A stretch of 64,000 nt of DNA from contig NZ_CP073092.1 in the NCBI RefSeq assembly GCF_030506365.1, positions 2,294,001-2,358,000 on the forward strand. The letters are read 5' to 3'. Shown piece after piece: positions 1-7,329 of this stretch. Origin of the DNA: Corynebacterium tuberculostearicum. GTDB lineage: Bacteria; Actinomycetota; Actinomycetes; Mycobacteriales; Mycobacteriaceae. The position numbers and the translations under genes were made by a program. The notes below the pieces were generated by a model. That model was not told the DNA's origin. It saw nothing but the letters and a program-made list of their open reading frames with translations, and ran no database searches. Position 1 is the stretch's first letter. Each line of letters begins with the position of its first letter.

Positions 1-309
1 CTGTCTGAAGGCCACGCCGGCCCGCACAAGATTCAGGGCATCGGCGCTAACTTCGTTCCTGAGGTACTCGACCGCGAGCTTCTCGACGAAGTCTTTACCG
101 CCACCACCGAGGAGTCCATCAAGGCATCCCGCGACCTGGCTACCCAGGAAGGCCTGCTGGTTGGCATCTCCGCCGGCGCCAACGTTTCCGCAGCTCTGAA
201 GCTGGCGGAGCGCCCAGAGTTCGAGGGCAAGACCATCGTGGTTGTCCTGCCGGACTTCGGTGAGCGCTACGTCTCCACCATCCTCTTCGAGGACATCCGC
301 GAAGCTTAA
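1..309 (+). CDS. cysK: Cysteine synthase (O-acetylserine sulfhydrylase), C-terminal part
   Basis: Only the last 102 codons are in the window; the gene enters from the left edge. The frame is open from base 1 and ends at TAA 307-309. It contains the PLP-dependent fold type II segment [11 protein letters not shown], whose glycine-rich stretch lies near the PLP phosphate site in CysK. It ends with a [14 protein letters not shown] strand typical of cysteine synthases. The enzyme makes L-cysteine from O-acetylserine and sulfide in the cytoplasm. The next gene, cysE, supplies O-acetylserine, so the two steps are adjacent, but a strong terminator separates them. Confidence 0.93.
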   Translation: MSEGHAGPHKIQGIGANFVPEVLDRELLDEVFTATTEESIKASRDLATQEGLLVGISAGANVSAALKLAERPEFEGKTIVVVLPDFGERYVSTILFEDIREA

Positions 310-329
310 ATTACTTCGCTTGAATAAAA

Positions 330-360
330 GCACCCGCCAACCTTGGCGGGTGCCTTTTTT
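330..360 (+). terminator. Rho-independent terminator after cysK
   Basis: Perfect 10-bp stem (330-339 with 344-353), 4-nt loop, followed by CTTTTTT. It closes the cysK transcript before the cysE promoter. Confidence 0.9.
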
Positions 361-367
361 ATGCCAG

Positions 368-373
368 TACTAT
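368..373 (+). promoter_or_regulatory. -10 box of leaderless cysE promoter
   Basis: TACTAT ends 6 nt before ATG 380, so transcription would start at or next to the start codon. No Shine-Dalgarno sequence is present. Confidence 0.55.
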
Positions 374-379
374 GTGGGC

Positions 380-943
380 ATGAACATTATGAGCTACATC
401 CGTGAAGACTTAGCAAATGCAAGAGATCACGATCCGGCCGCACGTGGCGACGTCGAAAATGCAGTAGTGTACTCCGGTCTCCACGCGGTGTGGTCTCACC
501 GCATTTCGCACTGGATGTGGAAGCGCGGGCTGCGCGGGCCCGCGCGCATCTTGGCGCAGATTAACCGCTTCTTTACCGGCGTGGAGATCCACCCTGGCGC
601 CACTATCGGCCGCCGGTTCTTTATTGACCATGGCATGGGCATCGTCATTGGTGAAACCGCAGAGATTGGCGATGGCGTCATGCTCTACCATGGCGTCACA
701 CTCGGCGGCCAGGTCCTTACCCAGACCAAGCGCCACCCCACTATCGAAGACAATGTCACTATCGGTGCGGGCGCCAAGGTGCTCGGCCCCATTACGATCG
801 GTGAAGGTTCGGCCATTGGCGCCAATGCCGTGGTGACGAAGGATGTTCCCGCGGAGCATATCGCGGTGGGCATTCCGGCCAAGAACCGTCCACGCAACCC
901 GAATGAGCGCATCAAACTGGTTGACCCCGACTACTACATCTAA
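380..943 (+). CDS. cysE: Serine O-acetyltransferase
   Basis: 187 residues. Acetylates L-serine with acetyl-CoA to O-acetylserine, the carbon acceptor for CysK. The protein has a helical N-terminal part ([20 protein letters not shown]) and then a left-handed hexapeptide-repeat beta-helix. The segments [20 protein letters not shown] and HGVTLGGQ carry the family's active-site region, and the tail ends in KLVDPDYYI as in actinobacterial CysE. An upstream in-frame extension to 242 would cross the cysK terminator and is rejected. ATG 380 (or 389) fits the family length and the -10 box at 368. The protein is shorter than enterobacterial CysE, as usual for the short actinobacterial form. Confidence 0.93.
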   Translation: MNIMSYIREDLANARDHDPAARGDVENAVVYSGLHAVWSHRISHWMWKRGLRGPARILAQINRFFTGVEIHPGATIGRRFFIDHGMGIVIGETAEIGDGVMLYHGVTLGGQVLTQTKRHPTIEDNVTIGAGAKVLGPITIGEGSAIGANAVVTKDVPAEHIAVGIPAKNRPRNPNERIKLVDPDYYI

Positions 944-953
944 ATTCTCTCCC

Positions 954-985
954 AGCGGCTCACAGGCAACTGTGGGCCGCTTTTT
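954..985 (+). terminator. Terminator after cysE
   Basis: 12-bp stem (954-965 with 970-981, one G-U pair), GCAA loop, then TTTT. The T-run overlaps the stop codon of the convergent acetyltransferase gene. Confidence 0.85.
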
Positions 986-1274
986 ATATGCCTTCTGGGC
1001 GCAGCAGGTCGCGGTATTCGGGATTCTTTTCTATAAAGTGCGCCACGGCGGAGCAGGAAGCAATGACTTGCTTGCCGACGCCCCGGACGTCGTCAAGCGC
1101 TGCCTTAATCAGCGGCGCGGACAATCCTTGACCACGGAAAGCATCCTTGATGACCGTGTGGTTGAACTCGCGGGTTGTGCCGGCGTCTACGTAATGGCAC
1201 GTGCCCGCCTCGGCACCGTCCACGGTAAGAACGTAGCGGGACTTATCGGGCTGGTGTGCAATAGCGTGTTCCAT
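984..1274 (-). CDS. Small GNAT-family N-acetyltransferase (YjdJ-like)
   Basis: 96 residues, a minimal single-domain GNAT. The acetyl-CoA pyrophosphate loop is visible as RGQGLSAPL near residue 47, after a beta strand TREFNHTVI. The C-terminal part CSAVAHFIEKNPEYRDL matches the short YjdJ/Gtn-type family. The substrate is unknown. The gene is convergent with cysE. Its start has a TAGTAT -10 box (1281-1286) only 6 nt upstream, so it is probably leaderless. It may be an orphan stand-alone acetyltransferase; nothing nearby indicates a pathway. Confidence 0.82.
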   Translation of the reverse strand: MEHAIAHQPDKSRYVLTVDGAEAGTCHYVDAGTTREFNHTVIKDAFRGQGLSAPLIKAALDDVRGVGKQVIASCSAVAHFIEKNPEYRDLLRPEGI

Positions 1275-1323
1275 GTGCCCATACTAAAGCAAAAATGGCC
1301 CCTCTTACGAGGAGCCATTATTG

Positions 1324-1396
1324 TGGCCAGAGCCAGGATCGAACTGGCGACCCCACACTTTTCAGGCGTGTGCTCTACCGACTGAGCTATCTGGCC
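1324..1396 (-). tRNA. tRNA-Phe (GAA)
   Basis: 73-nt cloverleaf: acceptor GGCCAGA/TCTGGCC, D-arm GCTC/GAGC, anticodon loop CTGAAAA with anticodon GAA, T-loop TTCGATC. CCA is not encoded. First of a minus-strand tRNA group. Confidence 0.95.
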
Positions 1397-1415
1397 AGAA
1401 ACCCGAAGGTTTCCG

Positions 1416-1489
1416 CGACCCTGACGGGACTTGAACCCGCGACCTCCGCCGTGACAGGGCGGCGCGCTAACCAACTGCGCCACAGGGCC
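1416..1489 (-). tRNA. tRNA-Asp (GTC), copy 1
   Basis: 74 nt. Acceptor GGCCCTG/CAGGGTC (G2-U71 wobble), anticodon stem CCGCC/GGCGG, loop CTGTCAC with anticodon GTC, T-loop TTCAAGT, discriminator G. Nearly identical to the copy at 1948-2021. Confidence 0.95.
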
Positions 1490-1574
1490 ATTTTTAATTA
1501 TGTGTGTGCTCTTGGGCACGGATAGATACTTTACAGAAGACTCCCAAGACTCACCAAATCAGCACGTCAGAATG

Positions 1575-1889
1575 CTATTTAGGCGGTGAAAGCGGATCGT
1601 TTCCGCCCAAGTTCATCTCGAATCGTTTGTAGTCTTCCAGCGAGGAAAAGTGCCGCGAATAGAGGTCACAATCTCGATCCACATGGCCGTAGAGGGCGGG
1701 TGCGACGTCGACAATGTGACGCAGCTTCAGGCCCTCATATTCCTGCTCGCGAGTCCATTCAACGGCCTTGCGGTGCGCCTCCTCATCCGAATCTGCATAG
1801 ATGAGAAAGAAGTCCTCTCGGAAGAAGCTAGAATGCTCCGAGCTTTCGGAGGCGAGCTCAAAGACAGCGATTCCGACGTATGGTTCCAT
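1575..1889 (-). CDS. Conserved hypothetical, DUF4288-like
   Basis: 104 residues, function unknown. The pattern is an N-terminal beta strand (YVGIAVFEL), a second strand ending in FFLIYADSDEEAHRKAVEW, and a C-terminal part with many acidic and aromatic residues. This arrangement (strand, 'LIxADsxEEA' helix) resembles DUF4288 proteins. That family call is from pattern memory, not a search. The gene sits between two tRNA-Asp genes. A TAGGCT -10 box at 1896-1901 lies 6 nt before the ATG, so the mRNA is probably leaderless. No signal peptide or membrane segment is visible. Confidence 0.65.
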   Translation of the reverse strand: MEPYVGIAVFELASESSEHSSFFREDFFLIYADSDEEAHRKAVEWTREQEYEGLKLRHIVDVAPALYGHVDRDCDLYSRHFSSLEDYKRFEMNLGGNDPLSPPK

Positions 1890-1947
1890 GGCGCCAGCCT
1901 AACAAAACCAAAAGCAGCAACCGCCGAAGCGATTGCTGCTCATTCTG

Positions 1948-2021
1948 CGACCTTGACGGGACTTGAACCCGCGACCTCCGCCGTGACAGGGCGGCGCGCT
2001 AACCAACTGCGCCACAAGGCC
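1948..2021 (-). tRNA. tRNA-Asp (GTC), copy 2
   Basis: 74 nt, same body as copy 1. The acceptor is GGCCTTG/CAAGGTC, so base pair 5:68 is U-A here and C-G in copy 1, a compensated change. Anticodon GTC. Confidence 0.95.
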
Positions 2022-2040
2022 AATCGAATATTCAATTCGA

Positions 2041-2060
2041 ACCAACACTTTCGTGTTGGT
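2041..2060 (-). terminator. Hairpin at the 3' end of tRNA-Glu
   Basis: Perfect 8-bp inverted repeat ACCAACAC/GTGTTGGT with a 4-nt loop. Read on the minus strand, its first arm contains the tRNA discriminator and CCA. It lacks a clear T-run, so it may be a processing or weak termination hairpin. Confidence 0.45.
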
Positions 2061-2132
2061 ACCCCCAACGGGATTCGAACCCGTGCCGCTGCCGTGAAAG
2101 GGCAGTGTCCTAGGCCGCTAGACGATGGGGGC
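2060..2132 (-). tRNA. tRNA-Glu (TTC)
   Basis: 73 nt. Acceptor GCCCCCA/TGGGGGT, anticodon stem CTGCC/GGCAG, loop CTTTCAC with anticodon TTC, T-arm CGGGTTCGAATCCCG. CCA directly follows the discriminator in the DNA (minus strand, complement of 2057-2059). Confidence 0.95.
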
Positions 2133-2214
2133 CCGTCGCGCTAAGGCGACTTCTAGAAATATACTGGAGACCTCACCTAGTTACAAAATCGATCCCCCAG
2201 AAAGATTAGGAACC

Positions 2215-2547
2215 ATGTCTGACCAGCATCAAACGTGCTCCTGCCACGAGCCGCACGTGCACGGATATAACGCGGATTCTAAGAGCAAGGATCGCTACCT
2301 TGCCCGACTCAAGCGCATTGAGGGGCAGGCGCGCGGCATCCACCGCATGGTCGAGGAAGACCAATACTGCATCGACATCATTACCCAGATTTCGGCGGTG
2401 AAGTCGGCGCTGGAGAATGTCTCACTGGCGCTCCTAGAAGACCATATTGAGCACTGTGTGGCCGGTGCCGCCGCCGAGGACAGTGAAGTAGCCACCGAGA
2501 AGCTAGAGGAAGCCATGCGCGCCATCAAGAAGATGGTGAAAAACTAA
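2215..2547 (+). CDS. csoR: CsoR-type metal-sensing transcriptional repressor
   Basis: 110 residues, an all-helical CsoR/RcnR-family (DUF156) protein. Copper-type ligands are visible: Cys52 in EEDQYCIDI, and His77 and Cys81 in LLEDHIEHC, the C...H-x3-C triad of Cu(I)-sensing CsoR. The RLKRIEGQARGI helix is the family's DNA-contact region. An extra N-terminal stretch (CSCHEPHVH, residues 8-16) adds possible metal ligands. No copper exporter or chaperone lies beside it, so the target operon is elsewhere. ATG 2215 has an AGATTAGG purine stretch upstream; the longer reading frame would run into tRNA-Glu. Confidence 0.88.
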   Translation: MSDQHQTCSCHEPHVHGYNADSKSKDRYLARLKRIEGQARGIHRMVEEDQYCIDIITQISAVKSALENVSLALLEDHIEHCVAGAAAEDSEVATEKLEEAMRAIKKMVKN

Positions 2548-2549
2548 AA

Positions 2550-2573
2550 GGAGCCACCCGAAAAGGTGGCTCC
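2550..2573 (-). terminator. Bidirectional hairpin terminator, csoR / tRNA-Lys
   Basis: Perfect 9-bp stem GGAGCCACC/GGTGGCTCC with a 6-nt loop. The T-run (TTTTAGTTTTT) follows on the minus strand, so it best terminates tRNA-Lys; it also closes csoR. Confidence 0.75.
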
Positions 2574-2578
2574 AGTTG

Positions 2579-2651
2579 TGGGCCCTGTGGGGATCGAACC
2601 CACGACCTGCGGATTAAAAGTCCGTAGCTCTACCAACTGAGCTAAAGGCCC
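2579..2651 (-). tRNA. tRNA-Lys (TTT)
   Basis: 73 nt. Acceptor GGGCCTT/AGGGCCC (one G-U), D-arm GCTC/GAGC, anticodon loop CTTTTAA with anticodon TTT, T-loop TTCGATC. Confidence 0.95.
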
Positions 2652-2696
2652 AACGTCGCTACATTTTAGCGTGCGGTATTTGCAAAGTCCTAATTA

Positions 2697-2712
2697 GGGG
2701 GCGTCGGCAAGC
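2697..2712 (-). repeat. Intergenic copy of the GCTTNNCGACGCC oligomer
   Basis: GCTTGCCGACGCCCCC on the minus strand, in the non-coding gap between tRNA-Lys and the CoA-transferase gene. See the finding on this repeated motif. Confidence 0.6.
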
Positions 2713-2715
2713 GAA

Positions 2716-2742
2716 AGGCGCCCAGCTCGCCGCTGAGCGCCT
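2716..2742 (-). terminator. Probable terminator of the CoA-transferase gene
   Basis: 11-bp stem (2716-2726 with 2732-2742, one G-U) 18 nt after the stop. The following T-rich stretch on the minus strand is weak (TTTCGCTT). Confidence 0.6.
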
Positions 2743-2759
2743 GCCGAGGCGTGGCCACA

Positions 2760-4262
2760 TTAGCCGCGCATATCGCCCTTCTCCATGAAGCGGACCTGGA
2801 AGTCAAAGGCGGTCTTCAGGTCGTGCGGAGTGTGCTGGAACTTGTTTTCCTTGGCACGGTTGAAGTACTCCTCGAGCAACGGACGGTAATCCGGGTGCGC
2901 CACGGAGATGACCTTTTCCACGCGCTCCTTCGGCGCCAGACCGCGCAGGTCGGCTACGCCGTACTCGGTAATGATGACCATGGTGTCGTGCTCGGTGTGG
3001 TCGGTGTGAGACACGAACGGAACCAGCGCAGAAATCGCGCCATCCTTGGCCACCGACGGGGAAACGAAGGTGGAGATATAAGCGTTGCGGGTGAAGTCAC
3101 CCGAGCCGCCGGTGCCGTTCATAATGCGGGAGCCGGACACGTTGGTGGAGTTGATGTTGCCGTAGATATCGGCCTCAATCATGCCGTTGGAGGAAATCAG
3201 GCCGACGCGGCGGATGACCTCTGGGTGGTTGGAAACCTGCTGCGGGCGGAGGATGATGTGCTTGCGGTAGCGCTCCGCCTCCTCATTCATCTTCTCCGCG
3301 TAGTCCGGGGACAGCGCGAAGGAGGTGGCGGAAGCCATGGTCATCTTGCCCGCATCGATGAGATCGAGCATGCCGTCCTGAATGACCTCGGTATAGGCCT
3401 GAATATTCTCAAACTTGGAGTCCAGCAGGCCGGCCATCACGGCGTTGGGGACATTGCCCACGCCGGACTGCATGATGAACTTGTCATACTCAAGGCGACC
3501 AGCGGCGACCTCCCCCTCGAGGAACTCGATGAAGTTGGCGGCGATCTTCTCGGAAACCTCGTCCGGTTCCTTGAATGGTGCGTTGCGGTCCGGGGCATCG
3601 GTCTTTACCACTGCAACAACCTTGTCCTCCGGCACCTCCATGTAGGTGGTACCAATGCGGTCGCCCGGCTTAGTGATAGGGATTGGCTGGCGGTTAGGCA
3701 GCTTTTCAATGCGGTAGATATCGTGCATGCCCTCGAGGTTGATGGACTGCCACTCATTGATCTCGATGATGATCTTATCCGCAGCCTCGATAAACTCGAG
3801 GTTATTGCCCACTGCGGAGGACGGCACCACGTGGCCTTCTTCGGTAATGCGCACGGCCTCAATAATGGCTACCTGGAAGTCACCGTAGAAGCCCTCTTCT
3901 ACCTGCTGGCCCGAGTGAGACAGGTGGATATCCTGATAGAGCGCGGTGCCATCATTGAACTGCTTACGCAGGGTGGGATCGGAGTTATAAGGAGAGCGGA
4001 AGCGAATCGCCTCGGCTTCCGCCAGAACGCCATCGCAGTCCGGGGCGGTGGAAGCGCCGGAAAAGATATCGATCTTAAATTCCTCGCCCTTTTCATGGAG
4101 AGCCTTAGCCTTTTCTGCAATGGCGGTGGGCAGACCCTTGGGGTAGCCAGCACCGGTGAAGCCGGAAATTCCCACGCGATCACCGTGGTTGACGTGCTGA
4201 GCAGCCTCTTCTGCGGAAACTACGAGCTTCTCGAATGGGGCGTACGCGATTCTCTCGGACAA
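2760..4262 (-). CDS. actA: Acetyl-CoA hydrolase/CoA-transferase (succinyl-CoA:acetate CoA-transferase)
   Basis: 500 residues, a class I CoA-transferase of the AarC/Cat1 type. It exchanges CoA between acetate and succinyl-CoA or propionyl-CoA in the cytoplasm. The N-terminal domain has GISGFTGAGYPKGLP, the CoA-binding motif NGTGGSGDFTRNAY lies near residue 400, and ITEYGVADLRG is the C-terminal signature. The start is TTG 4262 with a strong AAGGAGGATTACCC upstream, and no ATG or GTG fits better. C. glutamicum has the same gene (cat/actA) in this place. Candidate RamA and RamB boxes upstream agree with a role in acetate use. Strict hydrolase activity cannot be excluded from sequence. Confidence 0.9.
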   Translation of the reverse strand: MSERIAYAPFEKLVVSAEEAAQHVNHGDRVGISGFTGAGYPKGLPTAIAEKAKALHEKGEEFKIDIFSGASTAPDCDGVLAEAEAIRFRSPYNSDPTLRKQFNDGTALYQDIHLSHSGQQVEEGFYGDFQVAIIEAVRITEEGHVVPSSAVGNNLEFIEAADKIIIEINEWQSINLEGMHDIYRIEKLPNRQPIPITKPGDRIGTTYMEVPEDKVVAVVKTDAPDRNAPFKEPDEVSEKIAANFIEFLEGEVAAGRLEYDKFIMQSGVGNVPNAVMAGLLDSKFENIQAYTEVIQDGMLDLIDAGKMTMASATSFALSPDYAEKMNEEAERYRKHIILRPQQVSNHPEVIRRVGLISSNGMIEADIYGNINSTNVSGSRIMNGTGGSGDFTRNAYISTFVSPSVAKDGAISALVPFVSHTDHTEHDTMVIITEYGVADLRGLAPKERVEKVISVAHPDYRPLLEEYFNRAKENKFQHTPHDLKTAFDFQVRFMEKGDMRG

Positions 4263-4334
4263 GGGTAATCCTCCTTCATTAAGGGGCCAGCCAAAATAAC
4301 GGCCGTTCTAATTAGTTACACAGCCCACATTAGC

Positions 4335-4350
4335 GAATCTTTGCAAGATT
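4335..4350. promoter_or_regulatory. RamB-like TTTGCAA site
   Basis: ATCTTTGCAAGAT (interrupted palindrome ATCTT-n3-AAGAT) about 75 nt upstream of the actA start. The TTTGCAA core resembles RamB sites of C. glutamicum. Inference only. Confidence 0.35.
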
Positions 4351-4367
4351 TCCACCACTTTTGTGTG

Positions 4368-4379
4368 ACCCCTACCCCA
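4368..4379 (-). promoter_or_regulatory. Tandem RamA-like G4 boxes
   Basis: Read on the minus strand: TGGGGTAGGGGT, two G4 runs 6 nt apart. RamA binds short A/C-G4-6-T/C boxes in pairs. It lies between divergent actA and dus. Confidence 0.35.
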
Positions 4380-4453
4380 TAAAGCAAAAATAGGGTACGT
4401 CGCCACTGTGGGCCCGGTTGCTATTTTCCCCCGTTAACTAGCACAATTGGGGC

Positions 4454-5599
4454 GTGAATTTGCGCATTGGACACTACGATCTCTCCTCCCCCGTCATCCT
4501 CGCCCCGATGGCGGGGGTAACCAACGTTGCCTTCCGCACGTTGTGCCGAGAGCAGGAGCTGCAACGCACCGGCACGGTGTCGGGCCTCTATGTCTGCGAG
4601 ATGGTCACCGCCCGTGCACTGGTAGAGCGCAATGAAAAGACGCTGCACATGACCACCTTTGCGCCGCAGGAGGATCCCCGTTCCTTACAGATCTATACGG
4701 TGGATCCGGAATATACGTATAAAGCCGCAAAGATGATCGTCGACGAAAACCTGGCGGACCACATCGATATGAACTTTGGTTGCCCGGTTCCCAAGGTGAC
4801 CCGCCGCGGCGGCGGTTCCGCGCTGCCTTATAAACGACGCCTCTTTGGCAATATCGTCTCCGCCGCGGTCAAGGCCACAGAGGGCACCAATATCCCGGTC
4901 ACGGTAAAAATGCGCGTGGGCATTGACGACGAGCACCATACGCATCTCGACGCCGGGCGCATCGCCGTCGAGTCCGGTGCCGCCGCCGTTACCCTGCACG
5001 GCCGCACCGCCGCTCAGCGCTACTCCGGCGAGGCACGATGGGACGAAATCGCCCGCCTCAAAGAGCATCTGGCAGATACCGGCGTGCCAGTGCTGGGCAA
5101 TGGCGATATCTTCCGCGCCGAGGATGCCCGCCGCATGATGGAACAAACCGGCTGCGACGGCGTGCAGGTAGGCCGCGGCTGCCTTGGCCGCCCGTGGCTT
5201 TTTGCTGAGCTCGGCGCCGCACTGCGCGGCGAATCCATCCCGGCAGAGCCCACCCTGGGCGAGGTCACCCAGGTAATCCTCCGCCACGCGGAGCTGCTGG
5301 CCGAGCACGATGGTGAGGACAATGCTTCCCGCGATATCCGCAAGCACATCGGTTGGTACCTGCGCGGTTTCCCGGTCGGTGGCCAGGTCCGAGCGGGCTT
5401 AGCCAAGGTCAATTCCCTCGATGCCTTGCGTGAGCTCCTTGCACCTTGGGCAGACTCCGATGCCCTGGCTGCCGACGCCGACGGAGCCCGCGGCCGCCAG
5501 GGCTCCCCATCCAAGGTGGCTTTGCCGGATGGTTGGCTCGACGATCCAGAAGACGACTGCGTTCCGGTTGCCGCTGACATTATGAACTCCGGCGGATAA
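4454..5599 (+). CDS. dus: tRNA-dihydrouridine synthase (DusB-like)
   Basis: 381 residues. FMN-dependent reductase that converts specific uridines in the tRNA D-loop to dihydrouridine. The TIM barrel starts with VILAPMAGVTNVAFR (residues 14-28). The catalytic cysteine is Cys110 in DMNFGCPVPK, followed by a KMRVGID strand, an HGRTAAQ loop and the FMN phosphate motif GNGDIF...VQVGRGCLGRPWLF. The helical C-terminal domain is followed by an acidic tail of low conservation. GTG 4454 is the only start that keeps the family N-terminus. The gene is divergent from actA. Confidence 0.92.
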   Translation: MNLRIGHYDLSSPVILAPMAGVTNVAFRTLCREQELQRTGTVSGLYVCEMVTARALVERNEKTLHMTTFAPQEDPRSLQIYTVDPEYTYKAAKMIVDENLADHIDMNFGCPVPKVTRRGGGSALPYKRRLFGNIVSAAVKATEGTNIPVTVKMRVGIDDEHHTHLDAGRIAVESGAAAVTLHGRTAAQRYSGEARWDEIARLKEHLADTGVPVLGNGDIFRAEDARRMMEQTGCDGVQVGRGCLGRPWLFAELGAALRGESIPAEPTLGEVTQVILRHAELLAEHDGEDNASRDIRKHIGWYLRGFPVGGQVRAGLAKVNSLDALRELLAPWADSDALAADADGARGRQGSPSKVALPDGWLDDPEDDCVPVAADIMNSGG

Positions 5600-5686
5600 C
5601 CTAACAAAGGTATAAGAGCAGCTAGGGCCCCCAGGAAACTCGCATTTATGCTCCACTTAAGTTGCGCAGGGGCCGAATTTTTTCGC

Positions 5687-5692
5687 TATTAT
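5687..5692 (+). promoter_or_regulatory. -10 box of leaderless phoU promoter
   Basis: TATTAT ends 7 nt before ATG 5700; a TTGCGC at 5662-5667 could be the -35 element (19-nt spacing). Confidence 0.55.
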
Positions 5693-5699
5693 CTTTGGC

Positions 5700-6428
5700 A
5701 TGCGTGCCGCTTACAGGGAACACCTAGACAATTTCTCCCACGACCTCATCGTGATGTGCGATACCGTACGCGACATCATGGATAAGGCCTCCCTGGCGCT
5801 GCTGCAAGGCGCCTTGGACTCCGCGGAAGATGCCCTCACCATGACTGAGGAGCTAGATGAGATCCGCGCTAGGTGTTCTGAACGTGCCGTGAAACTCTTG
5901 GCCCTGGAAAACCCCATGGCACAGGACCTCCGTCAGGTGGTCTCCTCGATTTATATCGTGGAGGATCTCTACCGCATGGGCCGTTTAGCCCAGCACATCG
6001 CGGACTCCGCGCGCCGCCGCCACCCTGACGCCGTGGTACCGGCGAATTACATCGGCTACTTCGAGGAGATGTACCGCCTCACTGAAGAAATGGGGTCAGT
6101 GCTGCACGATATCCTCGTCACCCCTGATGCGGATTTGTCCGTCAACCTCCGTGCCGACGATGATGCGGTGGATGATATCAACTCCCATATTCTGCGCATC
6201 CTGACCCAGCGCGAATGGGAGGGCACCGTGCGCGAGGCAGTAGAGACCTCGCAAATTACGCGTTACTACGAGCGCTATGCAGACCACTGCGTCTCCGTGG
6301 CCGGCCACATCATCTATCTGACCACGGGTCTTTTGCCCAATGACTATGCCAAGAAACTAGAAGAGGACAAAAAGGACGCCGAATTTGAGGCACGGATGGC
6401 GGACCTCGAGCGTCAATTCCGCCGTTAG
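5700..6428 (+). CDS. phoU: Phosphate signalling protein PhoU
   Basis: 242 residues. PhoU couples the state of the PstSCAB importer to the phosphate sensor kinase and restrains uptake when phosphate is sufficient. The protein is all-helical, with two three-helix halves. The second half carries the metal-binding-type sequence ITRYYERYADHCVSVAGHI near residues 190-208, and the first half has a matching YRMGRLAQHIAD. A charged coiled-coil-like tail (KLEEDKKDAEFEARMADLE) ends the protein. Unlike in E. coli, the gene is not the last gene of the pst operon but converges with pstB across a shared terminator, so it has its own promoter. Confidence 0.93.
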   Translation: MRAAYREHLDNFSHDLIVMCDTVRDIMDKASLALLQGALDSAEDALTMTEELDEIRARCSERAVKLLALENPMAQDLRQVVSSIYIVEDLYRMGRLAQHIADSARRRHPDAVVPANYIGYFEEMYRLTEEMGSVLHDILVTPDADLSVNLRADDDAVDDINSHILRILTQREWEGTVREAVETSQITRYYERYADHCVSVAGHIIYLTTGLLPNDYAKKLEEDKKDAEFEARMADLERQFRR

Positions 6429-6446
6429 ACGGATTTAAGCACCAAA

Positions 6447-6482
6447 GAAGGGGGCCGGTTCTTTCGAACCGGCCCCCTTCTC
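6447..6482. terminator. Bidirectional terminator between phoU and pstB
   Basis: Long GC-rich stem, GAAGGGGGCCGGTTC against its complement, with a small TTTC loop. It lies between two converging stop codons and serves both strands. Confidence 0.85.
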
Positions 6483-6503
6483 TCGGACAATCTCTCTTAC
6501 TCT

Positions 6504-7277
6504 TTAGCCAAAGCGGCCAGAGATGTAATCCTCGGTCTCCTTCTGAGAAGGATTCTCAAAGATCTTGGTGGTGTCATCGAACTCCACCAGGTGGCCCGGC
6601 TTACCGGTTGCTTCTAGGGAGAAGAAGCCGGTCTTATCGGACACGCGGGCTGCCTGCTGCATGTTGTGGGTCACGATAACGATGGTGAAGTTTTCCTTCA
6701 GCTCGTGGATGAGGTCCTCCACAGCGAGGGTGGAAATCGGGTCCAGTGCGGAACAAGGCTCGTCCATGAGTAGCACCTCTGGCTCCACGGCGATAGCGCG
6801 GGCGATGCACAGACGCTGCTGCTGACCACCGGAGAGGCCGCCGCCTGGCTTGTCCAAACGGTCCTTAACCTCGTCCCACAGGTTGGCACCGCGCAGGGAC
6901 TTCTCCGCGACTTCCTTGAGCTTCTTCTTGTTCTTTTCACCGGACAGCTTCAGGCCTGCTACCACGTTGTCCTCGATGGACATGGTGGGGAACGGATTTG
7001 CCTTCTGGAAGACCATGCCGATGGTGTTGCGTACGGATACCGGGTCAACCTTTGGTCCGTAGATATTGGTGCCATCGAGCAGGATTTCGCCCTTCACAGA
7101 GGCGCCGGGGATAACCTCGTGCATGCGGTTGATGGTGCGCAGCACGGTGGACTTACCGCAGCCGGAAGGGCCGATGAATGCGGTCACGGCCTGGGCCGGA
7201 ATCTGCATATTCACGTTCTGCACGGCGTGGAAGTCGCCGTAATAAATGTTCACGTCATTGAGCGCGAGCTTAGACAT
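6504..7277 (-). CDS. pstB: Phosphate ABC transporter ATP-binding protein
   Basis: 257 residues, the ATPase of the high-affinity phosphate importer on the cytoplasmic face of the membrane. Walker [10 protein letters not shown] is at 36-44, the ABC signature LSGGQ at 148-152, and Walker B VLLMDEP at 168-174, followed by the H-loop in VTHNM. Length is typical. It is the last gene of the minus-strand pstS-pstC-pstA-pstB order. AGAGGAG lies upstream of ATG 7277. It partners with PstA and PstC. Confidence 0.97.
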   Translation of the reverse strand: MSKLALNDVNIYYGDFHAVQNVNMQIPAQAVTAFIGPSGCGKSTVLRTINRMHEVIPGASVKGEILLDGTNIYGPKVDPVSVRNTIGMVFQKANPFPTMSIEDNVVAGLKLSGEKNKKKLKEVAEKSLRGANLWDEVKDRLDKPGGGLSGGQQQRLCIARAIAVEPEVLLMDEPCSALDPISTLAVEDLIHELKENFTIVIVTHNMQQAARVSDKTGFFSLEATGKPGHLVEFDDTTKIFENPSQKETEDYISGRFG

Positions 7278-7329
7278 TTGGGAGTTTCTCCTCTAGCAAG
7301 TGTATGGCGGAATCGAGTGGGTACGGCGT

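Noticed and set aside
242-379. In-frame N-terminal extension of cysE
   Set aside because: It would be translated across the cysK coding end and its terminator, and matches no CysE N-terminus.
843-1519. Open frames running through tRNA-Phe and tRNA-Asp
   Set aside because: They cross tRNA genes and a terminator, and the peptides carry tRNA-derived sequence.
2652-2759. Possible small RNA between tRNA-Lys and actA
   Set aside because: The only structure is the 11-bp hairpin that fits an actA terminator; no promoter is visible.
2751-4268. Long open frame (505 codons) on the plus strand opposite actA
   Set aside because: Shadow of the real minus-strand gene caused by high-GC third positions; its peptide has no recognisable motif. 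The same applies to long frames opposite purM-purF (17308-19290), purL (21371-23980), nucH (25063-27222, minus) and pqo (37550-39352).
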